From assembly GCF_000430805.1 (NCBI RefSeq), contig NZ_AUMS01000011.1, positions 62,001-126,000 of the forward strand: DNA of 64,000 bases, given 5' to 3'. The notes under the pieces were generated by a model. The model was not told the origin of the DNA and did not search any database. It saw nothing but the letters and a program-made list of their open reading frames with translations. A program made the translations under genes and the position numbers. Positions 49,863 through 59,188 of this stretch are shown here, piece by piece; position 1 is the stretch's first letter, and each line of letters opens with the position of its first letter. The DNA comes from Chitinilyticum aquatile DSM 21506 (lineage in GTDB: Bacteria > Pseudomonadota > Gammaproteobacteria > Burkholderiales > Chitinibacteraceae).

Positions 49863-50561
49863 TCAGAACGCGTGCGGCAGCGGTTTGAGGATGAGAAAAC
49901 GCCCGCGCTCGTCCTGGGTCAGGTAGCCGCCGCTGCGCAATTCTCCCAGCATGCGGTTGACCATCTCGCGCGACAGGCCGATGCGCGCCGCCAGCTCCTG
50001 CTGGCTGAGCGCAACCCCGCTGATGTCGTGCGAATTGCGTGCGCGCCGGTCCAGCCGCACCAGCAGCCGGCGCAGGCGTTGATAGCCATTGCTCTGCCCC
50101 AGCAGATTGAGTGAATTGACCAGATGGTAGACACCCTGCGCCAGTTCGCGCGCCACCGCCTCCCAGGCTGAGGGATGCGCGTCCAGTGCGCGGCGCAACG
50201 CCGTCAGTGGCAAGGCGAGATAGCGGCAGTCTTCCTGCACCACCAGATTGACCTGCGCGACCGGCTCGGAAAACAGGACATGCAATCCTGCAACCGCGCC
50301 GGCAGCCATATGGCCGTACAGATAGGCGCGCGGGCCATCGTCGGCATTGGCGGTTGCCCGCACGACGCCACTGCTTAGCAACAGCAGGCCGGTGATCGCA
50401 TCGCCTTCCTGCCAGAGCAATTCGCCTGCTCTGGCCGAATGCCAGCCCCCTTCCGCCAGCAACGCAGCTCGAACATCCCCGGGAAAGGCATGCAGCATGG
50501 GAAAAAGCAGCAGCAGAACCGCTGCATCAGCCCTAGCGTCAGAGGCCTGGCCAGCAAGCAT
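49863..50561 (-). CDS. Crp/Fnr family transcriptional regulator
   Basis: This protein of about 232 aa has an N-terminal cyclic-nucleotide-binding-like barrel (LLWQEGDAITGLLLLSSGVV, GPRAYLYGHMAAGAVAGLH). A C-terminal winged helix contains ALSQQELAARIGLSREMVNR. The classic cAMP-binding Arg/Ser phosphate cassette is not obvious and no FNR cysteines are present, so the signal is unknown. The start is uncertain: ATG 50561 lacks a clear ribosome-binding site and residue 22 (MLHAFPGDVR) is an alternative. It lies four bases after argJ. Confidence 0.9.
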   Translation of the reverse strand: MLAGQASDARADAAVLLLLFPMLHAFPGDVRAALLAEGGWHSARAGELLWQEGDAITGLLLLSSGVVRATANADDGPRAYLYGHMAAGAVAGLHVLFSEPVAQVNLVVQEDCRYLALPLTALRRALDAHPSAWEAVARELAQGVYHLVNSLNLLGQSNGYQRLRRLLVRLDRRARNSHDISGVALSQQELAARIGLSREMVNRMLGELRSGGYLTQDERGRFLILKPLPHAF

Positions 50562-50565
50562 AAGC

Positions 50566-51792
50566 TTAGCTACGATAGTCGGCGTTGATCTTCACATAGT
50601 CGTAGCTGAAATCGCAGGTCCAGACCGTCGCCGCCACGTCGCCGCGGTTCAGCTTCACTGTCACCGCAATTTCCGGCTCGTTCATCACGCGCTGGCCCTG
50701 TTCCTCGGTGTAGCTGGCGGCGCGGCCGCCGTGTTCGGCGACGAGTACGTCGCCCAGCCAGACTTCAAGCGTGTTCACATCCAGATCGACCGGCGAGTAG
50801 CCGATCGCACACAGAATGCGACCCAGATTCGGGTCAGAGGCAAACATCGCGGTCTTGATCAGCGGCGACCTGGCAATGGCGTAGCCCACAGCCTTGCATT
50901 CGTCCCAGTCGCGACCGCCTTCGACGTGAATGGAGATGAACTTGGTCGCACCCTCGCCGTCACGCACGATGTACTGCGCCAGTTGCTGGCTGATTTCCAG
51001 TACGGCATCGCGCAGCGCGGCGAAATCGGGGTGGTTTTCCGAGTCGATTTCCGCATTGCCGGCCTGGCCGGTGGCAATCAGGATGTAGCTGTCGTTGGTC
51101 GAGGTATCGCCATCCACCGAAATGCAGTTGAAGGAGCGATCCGTCGCCCACTTCAGCAGGTAATCGAGCACCGGTTGTGCCACCGCGGCGTCGGTCGCCA
51201 GATAGCCCAGCATCGTCGCCATGTTCGGGTGGATCATGCCGCTGCCCTTGCTGATGCCGGTCAGCGTCACGGTCTTGCCGCCCAGCACGACCTGCTTCGA
51301 CGCGGCCTTGGGAACAATGTCGGTGGTCATGATGGCATTGGCGGCATCCGCCCAGTTGGTCGGCTTGAGGTCGGCAACCGCAGCGGGCAGCGCGGCGATG
51401 ATCTTGTCGGCCGGCAGCGGCTCCAGAATCACGCCGGTGGAAAACGGCAGCACCTGGCCCGGCGCGATCTGCAGCTGCTCGGCCAGCGCATAGCACACCG
51501 ATTTGGCACGCTCGTAGCCATCCAGGCCAGTGCCAGCATTGGCGTTGCCGGTGTTGACCACCAGCGCGCGCATGTCGGAACGGTCGGCCAGATGCGCCTG
51601 GCAGATGCGCACCGGCGCGGCACAGAATTTGTTCTGCGTGAACACACCCGCCGCACGGCTGCCTTCAGAAAGACGCATCACCAGCACATCGCGGCGACCC
51701 GGCTTCTTGATGCCGGCCGATGCAATGCCAAGTTCGACCCCGGCAACAGGGTGCAGGGTCAGCGAATCAAGCGAAGGAACATTTACGGGCAT
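50566..51792 (-). CDS. argJ: bifunctional ornithine acetyltransferase/N-acetylglutamate synthase
   Basis: ArgJ recycles the acetyl group in the cyclic arginine pathway. The 408 aa precursor self-cleaves at the conserved Thr in [15 protein letters not shown], giving alpha and beta chains. Also seen are the family opening [20 protein letters not shown] and the block [17 protein letters not shown]. The length is normal. It appears to head a unit with the Crp/Fnr gene. Confidence 0.97.
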   Translation of the reverse strand: MPVNVPSLDSLTLHPVAGVELGIASAGIKKPGRRDVLVMRLSEGSRAAGVFTQNKFCAAPVRICQAHLADRSDMRALVVNTGNANAGTGLDGYERAKSVCYALAEQLQIAPGQVLPFSTGVILEPLPADKIIAALPAAVADLKPTNWADAANAIMTTDIVPKAASKQVVLGGKTVTLTGISKGSGMIHPNMATMLGYLATDAAVAQPVLDYLLKWATDRSFNCISVDGDTSTNDSYILIATGQAGNAEIDSENHPDFAALRDAVLEISQQLAQYIVRDGEGATKFISIHVEGGRDWDECKAVGYAIARSPLIKTAMFASDPNLGRILCAIGYSPVDLDVNTLEVWLGDVLVAEHGGRAASYTEEQGQRVMNEPEIAVTVKLNRGDVAATVWTCDFSYDYVKINADYRS

Positions 51793-51981
51793 GACAGGCT
51801 CCAGATCGGGCGGCGGAAAAACCTGATTGTAACGCGGGAGTGTGACAAGGGGCAGACCGCTGCCGGGAAATCACGGCACTGACCGGTGCGTGTGCAGAAA
51901 GCGGCACTTTCGGATCGGTCGGTTCAATGCACGGCGCGTCCAACGGTATGATGCGCGGATCAGTCAAGCGGAACAGCCGTC

Positions 51982-52458
51982 ATGGAAAACGACCTGCTGC
52001 AGCACATCGAAGAGCATCACCCCGACAGCCGCGTGCGCTTTCTGCTGGCGCGCATCAACCAGTTCGAGCGCGGCGCCTCGCTGAAAAGCAAGCGCCTCAA
52101 GCGCACGACCTACGCGCTGCGCTTTTCGCTGCTGGCACTCGCCGCGATTTCGACCATCGTGCTCGGGCTGGATGTGGCAGGGCTGGCGCCGTACGCCAAG
52201 AACATCGCGCTGGTACTCGGGGCCGTGATGACTTTTCTCGGTGGCGTCAGCAGCTTTCTCAACATCGAGGAATACTGGATGCGCCACAACACCATCCACC
52301 TGCGCCTGAAGGCGCTGCGCGACCGGCTGGCCTTCCAGTGCAGCAATCTGCAGGCCATCGAGGACGACGCGCTCAACGCCATCCTCAGCGAATACCACTC
52401 GATCACCGAGAGCAACATCAAATACTGGCAGGATGCAATGGCCGAGCAGAAATCCTAG
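51982..52458 (+). CDS. SLATT/DUF4231-like two-helix membrane protein
   Basis: This 158 aa protein has two transmembrane helices (about 46-64 and 74-94) between an N-terminal helix (LLARINQFERGASLKSKRLK) and a C-terminal helical segment (NTIHLRLKALRDRLAFQCS ... YHSITESNIKYWQDAMAEQ). This topology and the basic segment before the first helix resemble SLATT-type 2TM domains, which are often tied to nucleotide-signalled defence systems. No cyclase, SLOG or reverse-transcriptase partner is adjacent, so defence function is not supported. It is a single gene with its own intergenic flanks. Confidence 0.65.
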   Translation: MENDLLQHIEEHHPDSRVRFLLARINQFERGASLKSKRLKRTTYALRFSLLALAAISTIVLGLDVAGLAPYAKNIALVLGAVMTFLGGVSSFLNIEEYWMRHNTIHLRLKALRDRLAFQCSNLQAIEDDALNAILSEYHSITESNIKYWQDAMAEQKS

Positions 52459-52504
52459 CCGTGATTGCTGCCTGCGACATCGACGGGCAGCATAAATTCG
52501 AATA

Positions 52505-52573
52505 ACGCAGGGTATATCACCACAGCCATTTCATTAAAATGGCTAAAAGCCAATACGTTAAGATGTATACCCC
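52505..52573 (-). repeat. composite palindromic intergenic repeat, copy E (inverted orientation)
   Basis: The core arms are AGCCATTT and AAATGGCT (52524-52544). GGGTATA at 52510-52516 and TATACCC at 52566-52572 bracket it. The ATAC...GTAT hairpin is on the right, so the element is reversed relative to copies A-D. It sits between converging genes. Confidence 0.85.
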
Positions 52574-52617
52574 ACCTGCTTGCAGCAGGCAGCTACCCCG
52601 GCCCCCAGCGACCAACA

Positions 52618-54201
52618 TCAGCCGCTCCGGCACTGCCCAACCTCGTTGCGGCGGATCGCGGCGGCGCGCGCGCGGATCGCCGCTTTCTCGGCGTCGTCCA
52701 GCCGCGCCAGATTTTTCACCTGCAGCGCCATGCGCGGATTGCCGCCCAGCAGGGCTTCATGCCTCAGCAGGAAATCCCAGTAGAGGGTCGTGAAGGGGCA
52801 GGCACGCGCGCCGGTGCGTTCGGCGGGATCATAGGGGCAACGCTCGCAATACGGGCTCATGCGCTGGATGTACTTGCCGCTGGCCACATAGGGCTTGCTG
52901 GCCATCAGGCCGCCATCGGCGTACTGGCTCATGCCGAGGGTATTGGGCAGCTCGACCCACTCCACCGCATCGACATACACCGCCAGATACCAGGCATGGA
53001 CCTGCTGCGGCACCACGCCCAGCAGCAGCGCATAAAGACCGGTGACCATCAGCCGCTGGATGTGGTGGGCGTAACCATGGGCCAGTGTCTGCTGCAGCGC
53101 GTCGCGCAGGCAGGCCATGTCTGTTTCGCCAGTCCAGTACCACGCCGGCAGATCGTGGCGGGCATCGAGTGCGTTGCCCTCGGCATAGTCGGGCATCCGG
53201 GTCCAGTAGATGCCACGCACATATTCGCGCCAGCCCAGAATCTGGCGCACGAAGCCCTCGACGCTCGCCAGCGGCGCCCGCCCTTCGTGATACGCCCGTT
53301 CGGCGGCGGCCAGCACCTCGCGCGGATTCAGCAGCTTCAGGTTGAGCGCCGCGGAAATGTGCGCATGGTAGAGCCAGGGCTCGCCCGGCCACATGGCATC
53401 CTGATAATGCCCGAACAGCGGCAGGCGCTCGTCAATGAAGGCCTGCAGAGCCTGCAGCGCCTGCTCGCGCGTGACTGGCCAGGCAAAGCTGTCGAGCCGG
53501 CCCGGGTGCGTGGCAAAGCGTTCGTTCACCAGCGCGATCACCTCGCGGGTCAGCGCATCCGGCGCAAACACGGTGCGCGGCGGCAGAAAGCCCGGCCCGG
53601 CGGCGGCAAATGCCGCGCGATTTTCGCTGTCAAAATTCCACTGGCCACCCAGCGGCTCGGCAGCGGCGCCCTCGCCGCGCATCAAGATGCCGTGGCGCTT
53701 GCGCTGCTCGCGGTAGAAATATTCCATGCGCAGCGATTTGCGCCCTGCCGCATGGGCGGCAAAGTCGCGCACCGACACCAGAAAATGGCGATCTTCGCGC
53801 ACCTCCAGCGGTAAATCATTTGCTGCGGCCACCGCCCTGATGGCCTTCAGCACGCGCCAGTCCCCCGGCGCCGTCATGATGAGTGCCGCCGGCTTGAGCC
53901 GCTGCAGGTCTGCCTGCAACTGGGCCGCCAGGGTGCCGGCATTATCAGCGGCATCAAGCCGCGTGTAGTGCACGGGGCGGCCGGCTTCCACCAGCGCTTG
54001 TGCAAAATGCCGCATGGCGGCAAGGAACAGCGCCGTGCGCGGCTTGGCCGACCACACATGGCACGACTCTTCTGCCACCTCGGCCATCCAGACCACATCC
54101 TGTGCGGGGTCGAAACCGTCAAAGGCCGCTGCATCAAGGTCGAGCTGATCGCCCAGAACAATCACCAGCGAGCGCAATTCAGCCACGGGAAAGCTCGCCA
54201 C
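52618..54201 (-). CDS. FeS-type cryptochrome/photolyase (PhrB-like, 6-4 photolyase clade)
   Basis: This 527 aa FAD protein repairs UV photoproducts or senses light. The N-terminal Rossmann-like half starts LRSLVIVLGDQLDLDAAAFD. The FAD-binding half includes FVRQILGWREYVRGIYW and NTLGMSQYADGGLMASKPYV. The C-terminal cysteines YCERCPYDPAERTGARACPF fit the 4Fe-4S cluster of the FeS-BCP group, with a fourth Cys upstream near DMACLRDAL. The start is GTG at 54201, overlapping the upstream GNAT gene by 23 bases; GTG at 54186 is possible. MutY, GNAT and photolyase are contiguous. Confidence 0.93.
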   Translation of the reverse strand: MASFPVAELRSLVIVLGDQLDLDAAAFDGFDPAQDVVWMAEVAEESCHVWSAKPRTALFLAAMRHFAQALVEAGRPVHYTRLDAADNAGTLAAQLQADLQRLKPAALIMTAPGDWRVLKAIRAVAAANDLPLEVREDRHFLVSVRDFAAHAAGRKSLRMEYFYREQRKRHGILMRGEGAAAEPLGGQWNFDSENRAAFAAAGPGFLPPRTVFAPDALTREVIALVNERFATHPGRLDSFAWPVTREQALQALQAFIDERLPLFGHYQDAMWPGEPWLYHAHISAALNLKLLNPREVLAAAERAYHEGRAPLASVEGFVRQILGWREYVRGIYWTRMPDYAEGNALDARHDLPAWYWTGETDMACLRDALQQTLAHGYAHHIQRLMVTGLYALLLGVVPQQVHAWYLAVYVDAVEWVELPNTLGMSQYADGGLMASKPYVASGKYIQRMSPYCERCPYDPAERTGARACPFTTLYWDFLLRHEALLGGNPRMALQVKNLARLDDAEKAAIRARAAAIRRNEVGQCRSG

Positions 54202-54658
54202 ACATCCGCCGCATGCGGGCGTTGTCGAACCACTGTCCGCGGCACGGCACGCGCTGCCGACGTTCGATCACAAAACCGTGGCGCAGAAAAAAGGGCTGCG
54301 CCGTGAGGCTGATCTCGCCATATACACTGGCCAGTTCCATTTCATAAGCCTTTTCCAGCAAAGCCTGCAGCAACATACCCCCATAACCGCGCCCCTGCTG
54401 CCGGCCATGCACGTAGAAGCAGTCAATCAGGCCGTCGCCCTGCACATCAGCGAAGGCCACCACCTCGCCAGCCACCTCGACCACCAGCGGCTGCAGCGCC
54501 AGAATGCGCGAATGCCAGTCCGGTGCGTTCAATTCCGCCGGCGCCCATGCCGCGCATTGCGCGGGCGTGTAGTCGCGGCAGCAGACCTCGTGCACGGCGG
54601 AATGAAAGACAGCAAACAGCGCCGGAGCATCAGCAGAAGTCGCCTGCCGGATGAACAT
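54179..54658 (-). CDS. GNAT family N-acetyltransferase
   Basis: This protein of about 159 aa starts MFIRQATSADAPALFAVFHS. It has the acetyl-CoA loop VHGRQQGRGYGGMLLQALLE (Q/RxxGxG/A type) and the later AQPFFLRHGFVIERR strand, typical of GNATs close to YafP-like proteins. The substrate is unknown. The ATG at 54658 lies right after the mutY stop (54661); a longer frame would overlap mutY heavily. Confidence 0.9.
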   Translation of the reverse strand: MFIRQATSADAPALFAVFHSAVHEVCCRDYTPAQCAAWAPAELNAPDWHSRILALQPLVVEVAGEVVAFADVQGDGLIDCFYVHGRQQGRGYGGMLLQALLEKAYEMELASVYGEISLTAQPFFLRHGFVIERRQRVPCRGQWFDNARMRRMCGELSRG

Positions 54659-54660
54659 GG

Positions 54661-55695
54661 TCAATGGCCTTCCAGCAGACTGCGCAGCGGCTTGGGGATA
54701 CCGGCGGTGAGCGCGTCGTTCACCGCAAACCACTGCAGCCCGGCATCGCGTGCCTGCGGGATTTCGCGCAGCAAGGTGGCGTATTGCGGGGTGATGGTAA
54801 GGCGGTAATGGCTGAAGACGTGGATGAATTCCTCACCGGTTTCATCGAGCACGATCTCGCAACCGAGCTGCTCGCGGGCAACGGCTTCAGCATCAAGCGT
54901 ACTCGGTACCTCCGGCAGACACCACAGCCCGCCCCAGATCCCGGTGGGCGGGCGCTGCTGCAACAGGATGCGGCCAGCGCCATCGCGAATCAGCAGCATG
55001 ACGGTGGACTTGGCCGGGATGGTTTTCTTCGGTTTCGGCGTCGGCAGCTCAAGTTGCCGGCCATCGCGCTTTGCCACGCAATCGTCCTGCAGCGGGCAGG
55101 CGAGGCAGGCCGGTTTTTTCGGCGTGCAGACGGTGGCGCCCAGATCCATCTGCGCCTGCGTGTAGGCTGGCATGTCGGGGCCATCGGGCAGCAGCGATTC
55201 GGCCAGCGCCCACAGCTGCTTCTCGATAGCCTTCTGCGCCACCAGCCCGTCGATGCCGGCCCAGCGTGCCAGCACGCGCTTGACGTTGCCATCGAGAATC
55301 GCTGCGCGGGTGTTGAAGCTGAAGGCGGCAATCGCGGCGGCAGTCGAGGCACCAATGCCGGGCAGCTCGCTGATTGCGGCGGGGCTGCGCGGGAATGCCC
55401 CGCCATGGCGTTCAATCACCGCCTGCGCGGCCTTGTGCAGGTTGCGTGCGCGGGTGTAGTAGCCCAGCCCGCTCCACAGTGCCAGCACGTCGTCCACCGG
55501 GGCAGCGGCCAGGCAGGCGATATCGGGGAAGCGTTCCAGAAAGCGCTGGTAATACGGAATGACGGTGATCACCTGCGTCTGCTGCAGCATGATTTCCGAC
55601 AGCCACACGCGGTAGGGGTCACTCACCTGCCAGGGCAGGTCGTGGCGGCCGTGGCTGGCATGCCAGGCCAGCAGGCGTTCGCTGAACGGCGCCAT
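54661..55695 (-). CDS. mutY: adenine DNA glycosylase
   Basis: MutY removes adenine paired with 8-oxoguanine. The 344 aa protein shows catalytic Glu in LSEIMLQQTQV, the helix-hairpin-helix ELPGIGASTAAAIAAFSFN, Asp in AILDGNVKRVLAR, and the 4Fe-4S cysteines CTPKKPACLACPLQDDC. The C-terminal Nudix-like 8-oxoG recognition domain follows (GIWGGLWCLPEVP). The ATG at 55695 is the family start and immediately follows the AsmA stop. Confidence 0.96.
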   Translation of the reverse strand: MAPFSERLLAWHASHGRHDLPWQVSDPYRVWLSEIMLQQTQVITVIPYYQRFLERFPDIACLAAAPVDDVLALWSGLGYYTRARNLHKAAQAVIERHGGAFPRSPAAISELPGIGASTAAAIAAFSFNTRAAILDGNVKRVLARWAGIDGLVAQKAIEKQLWALAESLLPDGPDMPAYTQAQMDLGATVCTPKKPACLACPLQDDCVAKRDGRQLELPTPKPKKTIPAKSTVMLLIRDGAGRILLQQRPPTGIWGGLWCLPEVPSTLDAEAVAREQLGCEIVLDETGEEFIHVFSHYRLTITPQYATLLREIPQARDAGLQWFAVNDALTAGIPKPLRSLLEGH

Positions 55696-55696
55696 C

Positions 55697-57967
55697 TTAT
55701 TTCGCCGGACGGGCTGCGGGTCGGGCCGGACTGCTGGCGGGCTTCGCCTGGGCTGGCTTCTGCGGGGCGCTGGCCTGGCGTTTTTCCACCTGTTCGCGCA
55801 GGCTGGCGTAATCGACTTCGTAGCGCGGAGCGCTGATCGGCCCCAGAACATGAATCGGCACGGTGAGCCCCTGCAGGCCGGCCAGTTCGGGCACGCGCGC
55901 ATTGGGGCTGGCGTCGATGGTGTAATCCATTTCGCCGGCGGCAAAATCGACCACGCCGCTGCCCTTGAGCGCAAACACGCCGGCATCAACCCGCATGTCC
56001 GTATTGGTCGCCACGCCGTGCTTGAGCATGAAGTCGGCCTTCAGCTCGGTAAAGTTCGTCGAGGCATTCAGATCGGCCAGCTTCACTTCCTGCCCGTTGA
56101 GCACCTTGATCTGCTGGTTGATCACCCGCAATGCAGCCAGGAAATCGACGCCGCGCACCGCGCCTTTCGAGAGGGCAATACGGACATTGCCACCTGCCGT
56201 GCGGCGGAAATCGCTCATGCGGTCACCCACCGCAGCCACATCCAGCTCGAAGGAGCCGAAACCTTCAAAGCGACGCGTATCGAGCAAATCGGCAAGCAGG
56301 GCATTGACATCCATGCGAGTGAGGCGCTGCTGCACGCGGATCGACGCTTCCGGCTTGTTCGTATCGAGCTCCAGCCGCCCCGAGAGGCGCCCGCCGTAGA
56401 GGTCGGCCGACAGCGGATCGAGCACCAGCTTGCGGTTCTGCGCCGAGAGGCGGAAAGACAGTTCGTTGATGTGCATTTTCTGCAGCACCAGCTCGCCGAT
56501 GCGGACCGAACCGGTCGCATTCATGCGGTCAAGCCACCAGAAATCAAAGGGGCGATCCTGATCGACTTCCTTGGCACCTTCAGTGACGGCCGGCAGATAG
56601 GGCGTCAGGTCAAGCCGGGCCAGATTCATGTCGACCACATAGGCCGGGTTGACGAAGTTTTCGATGCTGACCTTGGCCGAAAACGGCGAACTATCAAGCG
56701 AGCCGGTGTTTTCCACACCCAGCGTTTCATTGCGCAGATCAAGAAAGCCCGTGCCCTGCAGGTTCAGCGCGATGGCACCGCGCGGCAGGCTGCGGTTGGT
56801 GTAATTGCCCTGCAGGCGATATTCCGGCAAGCGGATCTGCGAATTCTGGTGCACTTCCAGCGGACTGCTGAAATTGAGCGCCAGATGCTGCTGCGGACTG
56901 GACAGCTCGACCTGGATGCTCGCGGCATCGGTGCGCAGGATGCCCTGCTGCGTGCCGGCAAGCGTCGGTACCTCAAGCCCGGCGGCCAGCTTGCCCGAGG
57001 GGCTGTTCATGTTGACGGCCAGCTTGATGCGGTGCAGCGCCAGCATGCCATCGGAGAAACGGATTTCCGGCACATCCATGGTGCTGTACCAGTTCTGGTC
57101 GGCACGCATGCCCGATGATGTGACCTTCAGGTCGCCACCGATGAAGCGCATCGGGTTCCAGCTGAAGTCCAGATTGCCCAGCACCGCCACCTTGGCATTC
57201 TTCAGTTGCAGGGACGGGGCGCTTTCGCCTTCCTGCGTGACATCCACCTGCAGATTCGCAATGCGCAGGCGACGCTCCTTTTCCGAATAGCGCATAGCTG
57301 CCGTTGCGCTCAGCTGGCCATGCCAGCTGCGGTTCTTCTCATCGGCACCGATCTCGACCTCGCCATGGATGCCGAGCTGCCCGTTCTTGGGGTCGGACAG
57401 GTTTTCCAGGCTGACATCGAGCGAATTGGAATAGAGGGTGTGCGCGAAGAATTCATCGGACAGGCGCACGCGCATGTCCTCGAAATGCACGGCATCAAGC
57501 GCCACGCGGATTCCCGAGCCCTGCACACGCAAGAGGTCGTCGAAATTGAAACTGCCGTCACTGGCGCGCACGATGCGCAGCTCCGGGCGATTGATGTCCA
57601 GCTCGCGCAGCTTGGGCCGGCCGCGCAGCAGGGACCAGAAATCCAGGCGGGCAGTGAGCGAATCAGCCAGTGCAAACGATTCACCGGGTTTGTGCGGCTC
57701 GCTCAGAGACACCTGCTCCAGCAGGATGGCGGGACGCGGCAGCAGCACGGCACGCGCGCGGCCATCGATGCGCAGGGTGCGGCCGGTATCGGCACTGATG
57801 CTGTCGGCCAGAAACGTCTTCAGGATATCGAAGGACAGGAAGTAGGGAACGATGCCGACCAGCAGCACCACCGCGAGGAAACCCAGCAGATAATTGCGAA
57901 AACGCCGCCCGTGCTTCCACTCGAGGTGCACGTGGTGCTGCCAGTGCCGCGGGTTATGCCAGTCCAT
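55697..57967 (-). CDS. AsmA family protein
   Basis: This 756 aa protein has a cytoplasmic basic N terminus, a single membrane helix (about 27-46, LLGFLAVVLLVGIVPYFLSF) and a very long periplasmic beta-rich region. The AsmA N-terminal block is RTLRIDGRARAVLLPRPAIL, and the C-terminal AsmA_2 block is GGNVRIALSKGAVRGVDFLA. The family is linked to lipid transport and outer-membrane assembly. The C-terminal tail is Lys/Ala/Pro-rich. It is followed directly by mutY. Confidence 0.94.
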   Translation of the reverse strand: MDWHNPRHWQHHVHLEWKHGRRFRNYLLGFLAVVLLVGIVPYFLSFDILKTFLADSISADTGRTLRIDGRARAVLLPRPAILLEQVSLSEPHKPGESFALADSLTARLDFWSLLRGRPKLRELDINRPELRIVRASDGSFNFDDLLRVQGSGIRVALDAVHFEDMRVRLSDEFFAHTLYSNSLDVSLENLSDPKNGQLGIHGEVEIGADEKNRSWHGQLSATAAMRYSEKERRLRIANLQVDVTQEGESAPSLQLKNAKVAVLGNLDFSWNPMRFIGGDLKVTSSGMRADQNWYSTMDVPEIRFSDGMLALHRIKLAVNMNSPSGKLAAGLEVPTLAGTQQGILRTDAASIQVELSSPQQHLALNFSSPLEVHQNSQIRLPEYRLQGNYTNRSLPRGAIALNLQGTGFLDLRNETLGVENTGSLDSSPFSAKVSIENFVNPAYVVDMNLARLDLTPYLPAVTEGAKEVDQDRPFDFWWLDRMNATGSVRIGELVLQKMHINELSFRLSAQNRKLVLDPLSADLYGGRLSGRLELDTNKPEASIRVQQRLTRMDVNALLADLLDTRRFEGFGSFELDVAAVGDRMSDFRRTAGGNVRIALSKGAVRGVDFLAALRVINQQIKVLNGQEVKLADLNASTNFTELKADFMLKHGVATNTDMRVDAGVFALKGSGVVDFAAGEMDYTIDASPNARVPELAGLQGLTVPIHVLGPISAPRYEVDYASLREQVEKRQASAPQKPAQAKPASSPARPAARPAK

Positions 57968-58076
57968 TGGGGCGTGTCTGTTCGATTTGCATTCGCGGGA
58001 TTATGTCCAACACTGGCGGGAATTTCAAAGCTAAGATGTCGGCTTTCCATGCTGGCGACCCTGCGGGGTGCACCGA

Positions 58077-58499
58077 ATGAGCCATTTCACTACCCTCAAG
58101 GTCCGGGGATTCCATCTCGATCTGTACGGCCACGTCAATAATGCGCGTTATCTGGAATTCCTAGAAGAGGCGCGCTGGAATTTCCTGGAAGACGCCGGCA
58201 GCCTGGCCTGGTTCATGCAACATGATTACGCGCTGGTGGTCAGCCGGGTCGCGATCGACTACCTGCGGCCGGCCACCATGGGCGACGAGCTGGTGATCGA
58301 AACACGGCTGGCCGGTCTTGAAGCCCGGGTTGGCCGCATCGCCCAGACCATCCGCCGCCGGGACAACGGCAAGACCATCGCCAGCGCCGAAATCACCTTT
58401 GCGGTGCTGCACCCGGCACGGCGCGGCGCACTGCCGATCGAGGGCGAGATCGCCGCCCACCTTACCGCCTGCGAACAGGAAGGACACGCTGCCCCATGA
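58077..58499 (+). CDS. hotdog-fold acyl-CoA thioesterase (FadM/YbgC-like)
   Basis: This 140 aa protein has the 4-hydroxybenzoyl-CoA-thioesterase-type active site LDLYGHVNNARYLEFLEE, with the catalytic Asp replaced in register by the Leu-Asp of HLDLYGHVNN. Strands VVSRVAIDYLRPATMGDEL and SAEITFAVLHP complete the fold. It is probably a long-chain acyl-CoA thioesterase of the FadM group. The ATG at 58077 is preferred to a GTG three codons earlier. Its stop overlaps the LEA14-like lipoprotein start. Confidence 0.9.
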   Translation: MSHFTTLKVRGFHLDLYGHVNNARYLEFLEEARWNFLEDAGSLAWFMQHDYALVVSRVAIDYLRPATMGDELVIETRLAGLEARVGRIAQTIRRRDNGKTIASAEITFAVLHPARRGALPIEGEIAAHLTACEQEGHAAP

Positions 58500-58993
58500 G
58501 AACCGCCATGCACTCCCCCATGAAGAACCTCCTGCGCTGGCTGCTGCCGGCGCTGCTTGCCACCCTGGCCCTGCTGACCGCGTGCTCGACCCATACCGGC
58601 CCCTTCCAGAAACCGCAGGTAAATCTGGCCGGCGTGCGACTGGAAGAACTCGGCCTGCTGGAGCAGCGCTTCGAGCTGCAACTGCGGGTCAGCAACCCCA
58701 ACAGCTTCTCCATCCCGCTGGAAGGCCTGCAGACCAAGGTCGAGCTCAACGGCAAGCCCTTTGCCGAAGGGCTGAGCAATGAAAAGGTCACGCTGAAGGC
58801 GCTGTCGGACACGGTCGTCAAGGTCAGGGTGACGACCAATCTGGCCAGCACGCTGAAAACGCTGAACAGGCTGCTGGCCGGCAACGAGCCGCTGCGCTAT
58901 CGTGCCAGCGGCACGCTTTACCTGCCGCTGGTGCCGGGTGGCGTGCCATTTGACCGTACTGGCGAAGTACCGCTGCTGGACGCCCGCAACTAA
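58496..58993 (+). CDS. LEA14/WHy-domain lipoprotein
   Basis: This protein of about 165 aa has a signal ending in lipobox LLTAC (Cys about 30). A WHy/LEA type 2 domain follows (VNLAGVRLEELGLLEQRFEL, then RVSNPNSFSIPLEGLQTKVE with the family's NPN motif). Related bacterial lipoproteins are linked to stress tolerance of the envelope, but function is poorly known. It is coupled to the thioesterase by an ATGA overlap. Confidence 0.9.
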   Translation: MRTAMHSPMKNLLRWLLPALLATLALLTACSTHTGPFQKPQVNLAGVRLEELGLLEQRFELQLRVSNPNSFSIPLEGLQTKVELNGKPFAEGLSNEKVTLKALSDTVVKVRVTTNLASTLKTLNRLLAGNEPLRYRASGTLYLPLVPGGVPFDRTGEVPLLDARN

Positions 58994-58995
58994 AC

Positions 58996-59053
58996 CCGAC
59001 ACCCCATAGGCCTGCAGCCATTTATCTGCAATGGCTGCAGCGCAATACCATCA
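58996..59053. repeat. composite palindromic intergenic repeat, copy F
   Basis: The core has perfect 11-base arms CTGCAGCCATT and AATGGCTGCAG around 7 bases (59012-59040), followed by CAATACCATCAAG. The left hairpin is degenerate. Confidence 0.8.
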
Positions 59054-59188
59054 AGCCAGCTCACACCAGATGCCCGACCGGCTGGCCCGATTAATGCATG
59101 AAGAGCATCAGTCCAATGCCGATACCGGCATTTTTCCCAACAATCCGGCGCATTACACTGCAGGCATGACATCCAGCCGGAGCAGCAC

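Noticed and set aside
51842-52505. Overlapping plus-strand frame of 192 codons over the SLATT-like gene
   Set aside because: It is out of frame with the membrane protein, which has clear hydrophobic helices and a sensible start. The alternative product is Arg/Ala low-complexity.
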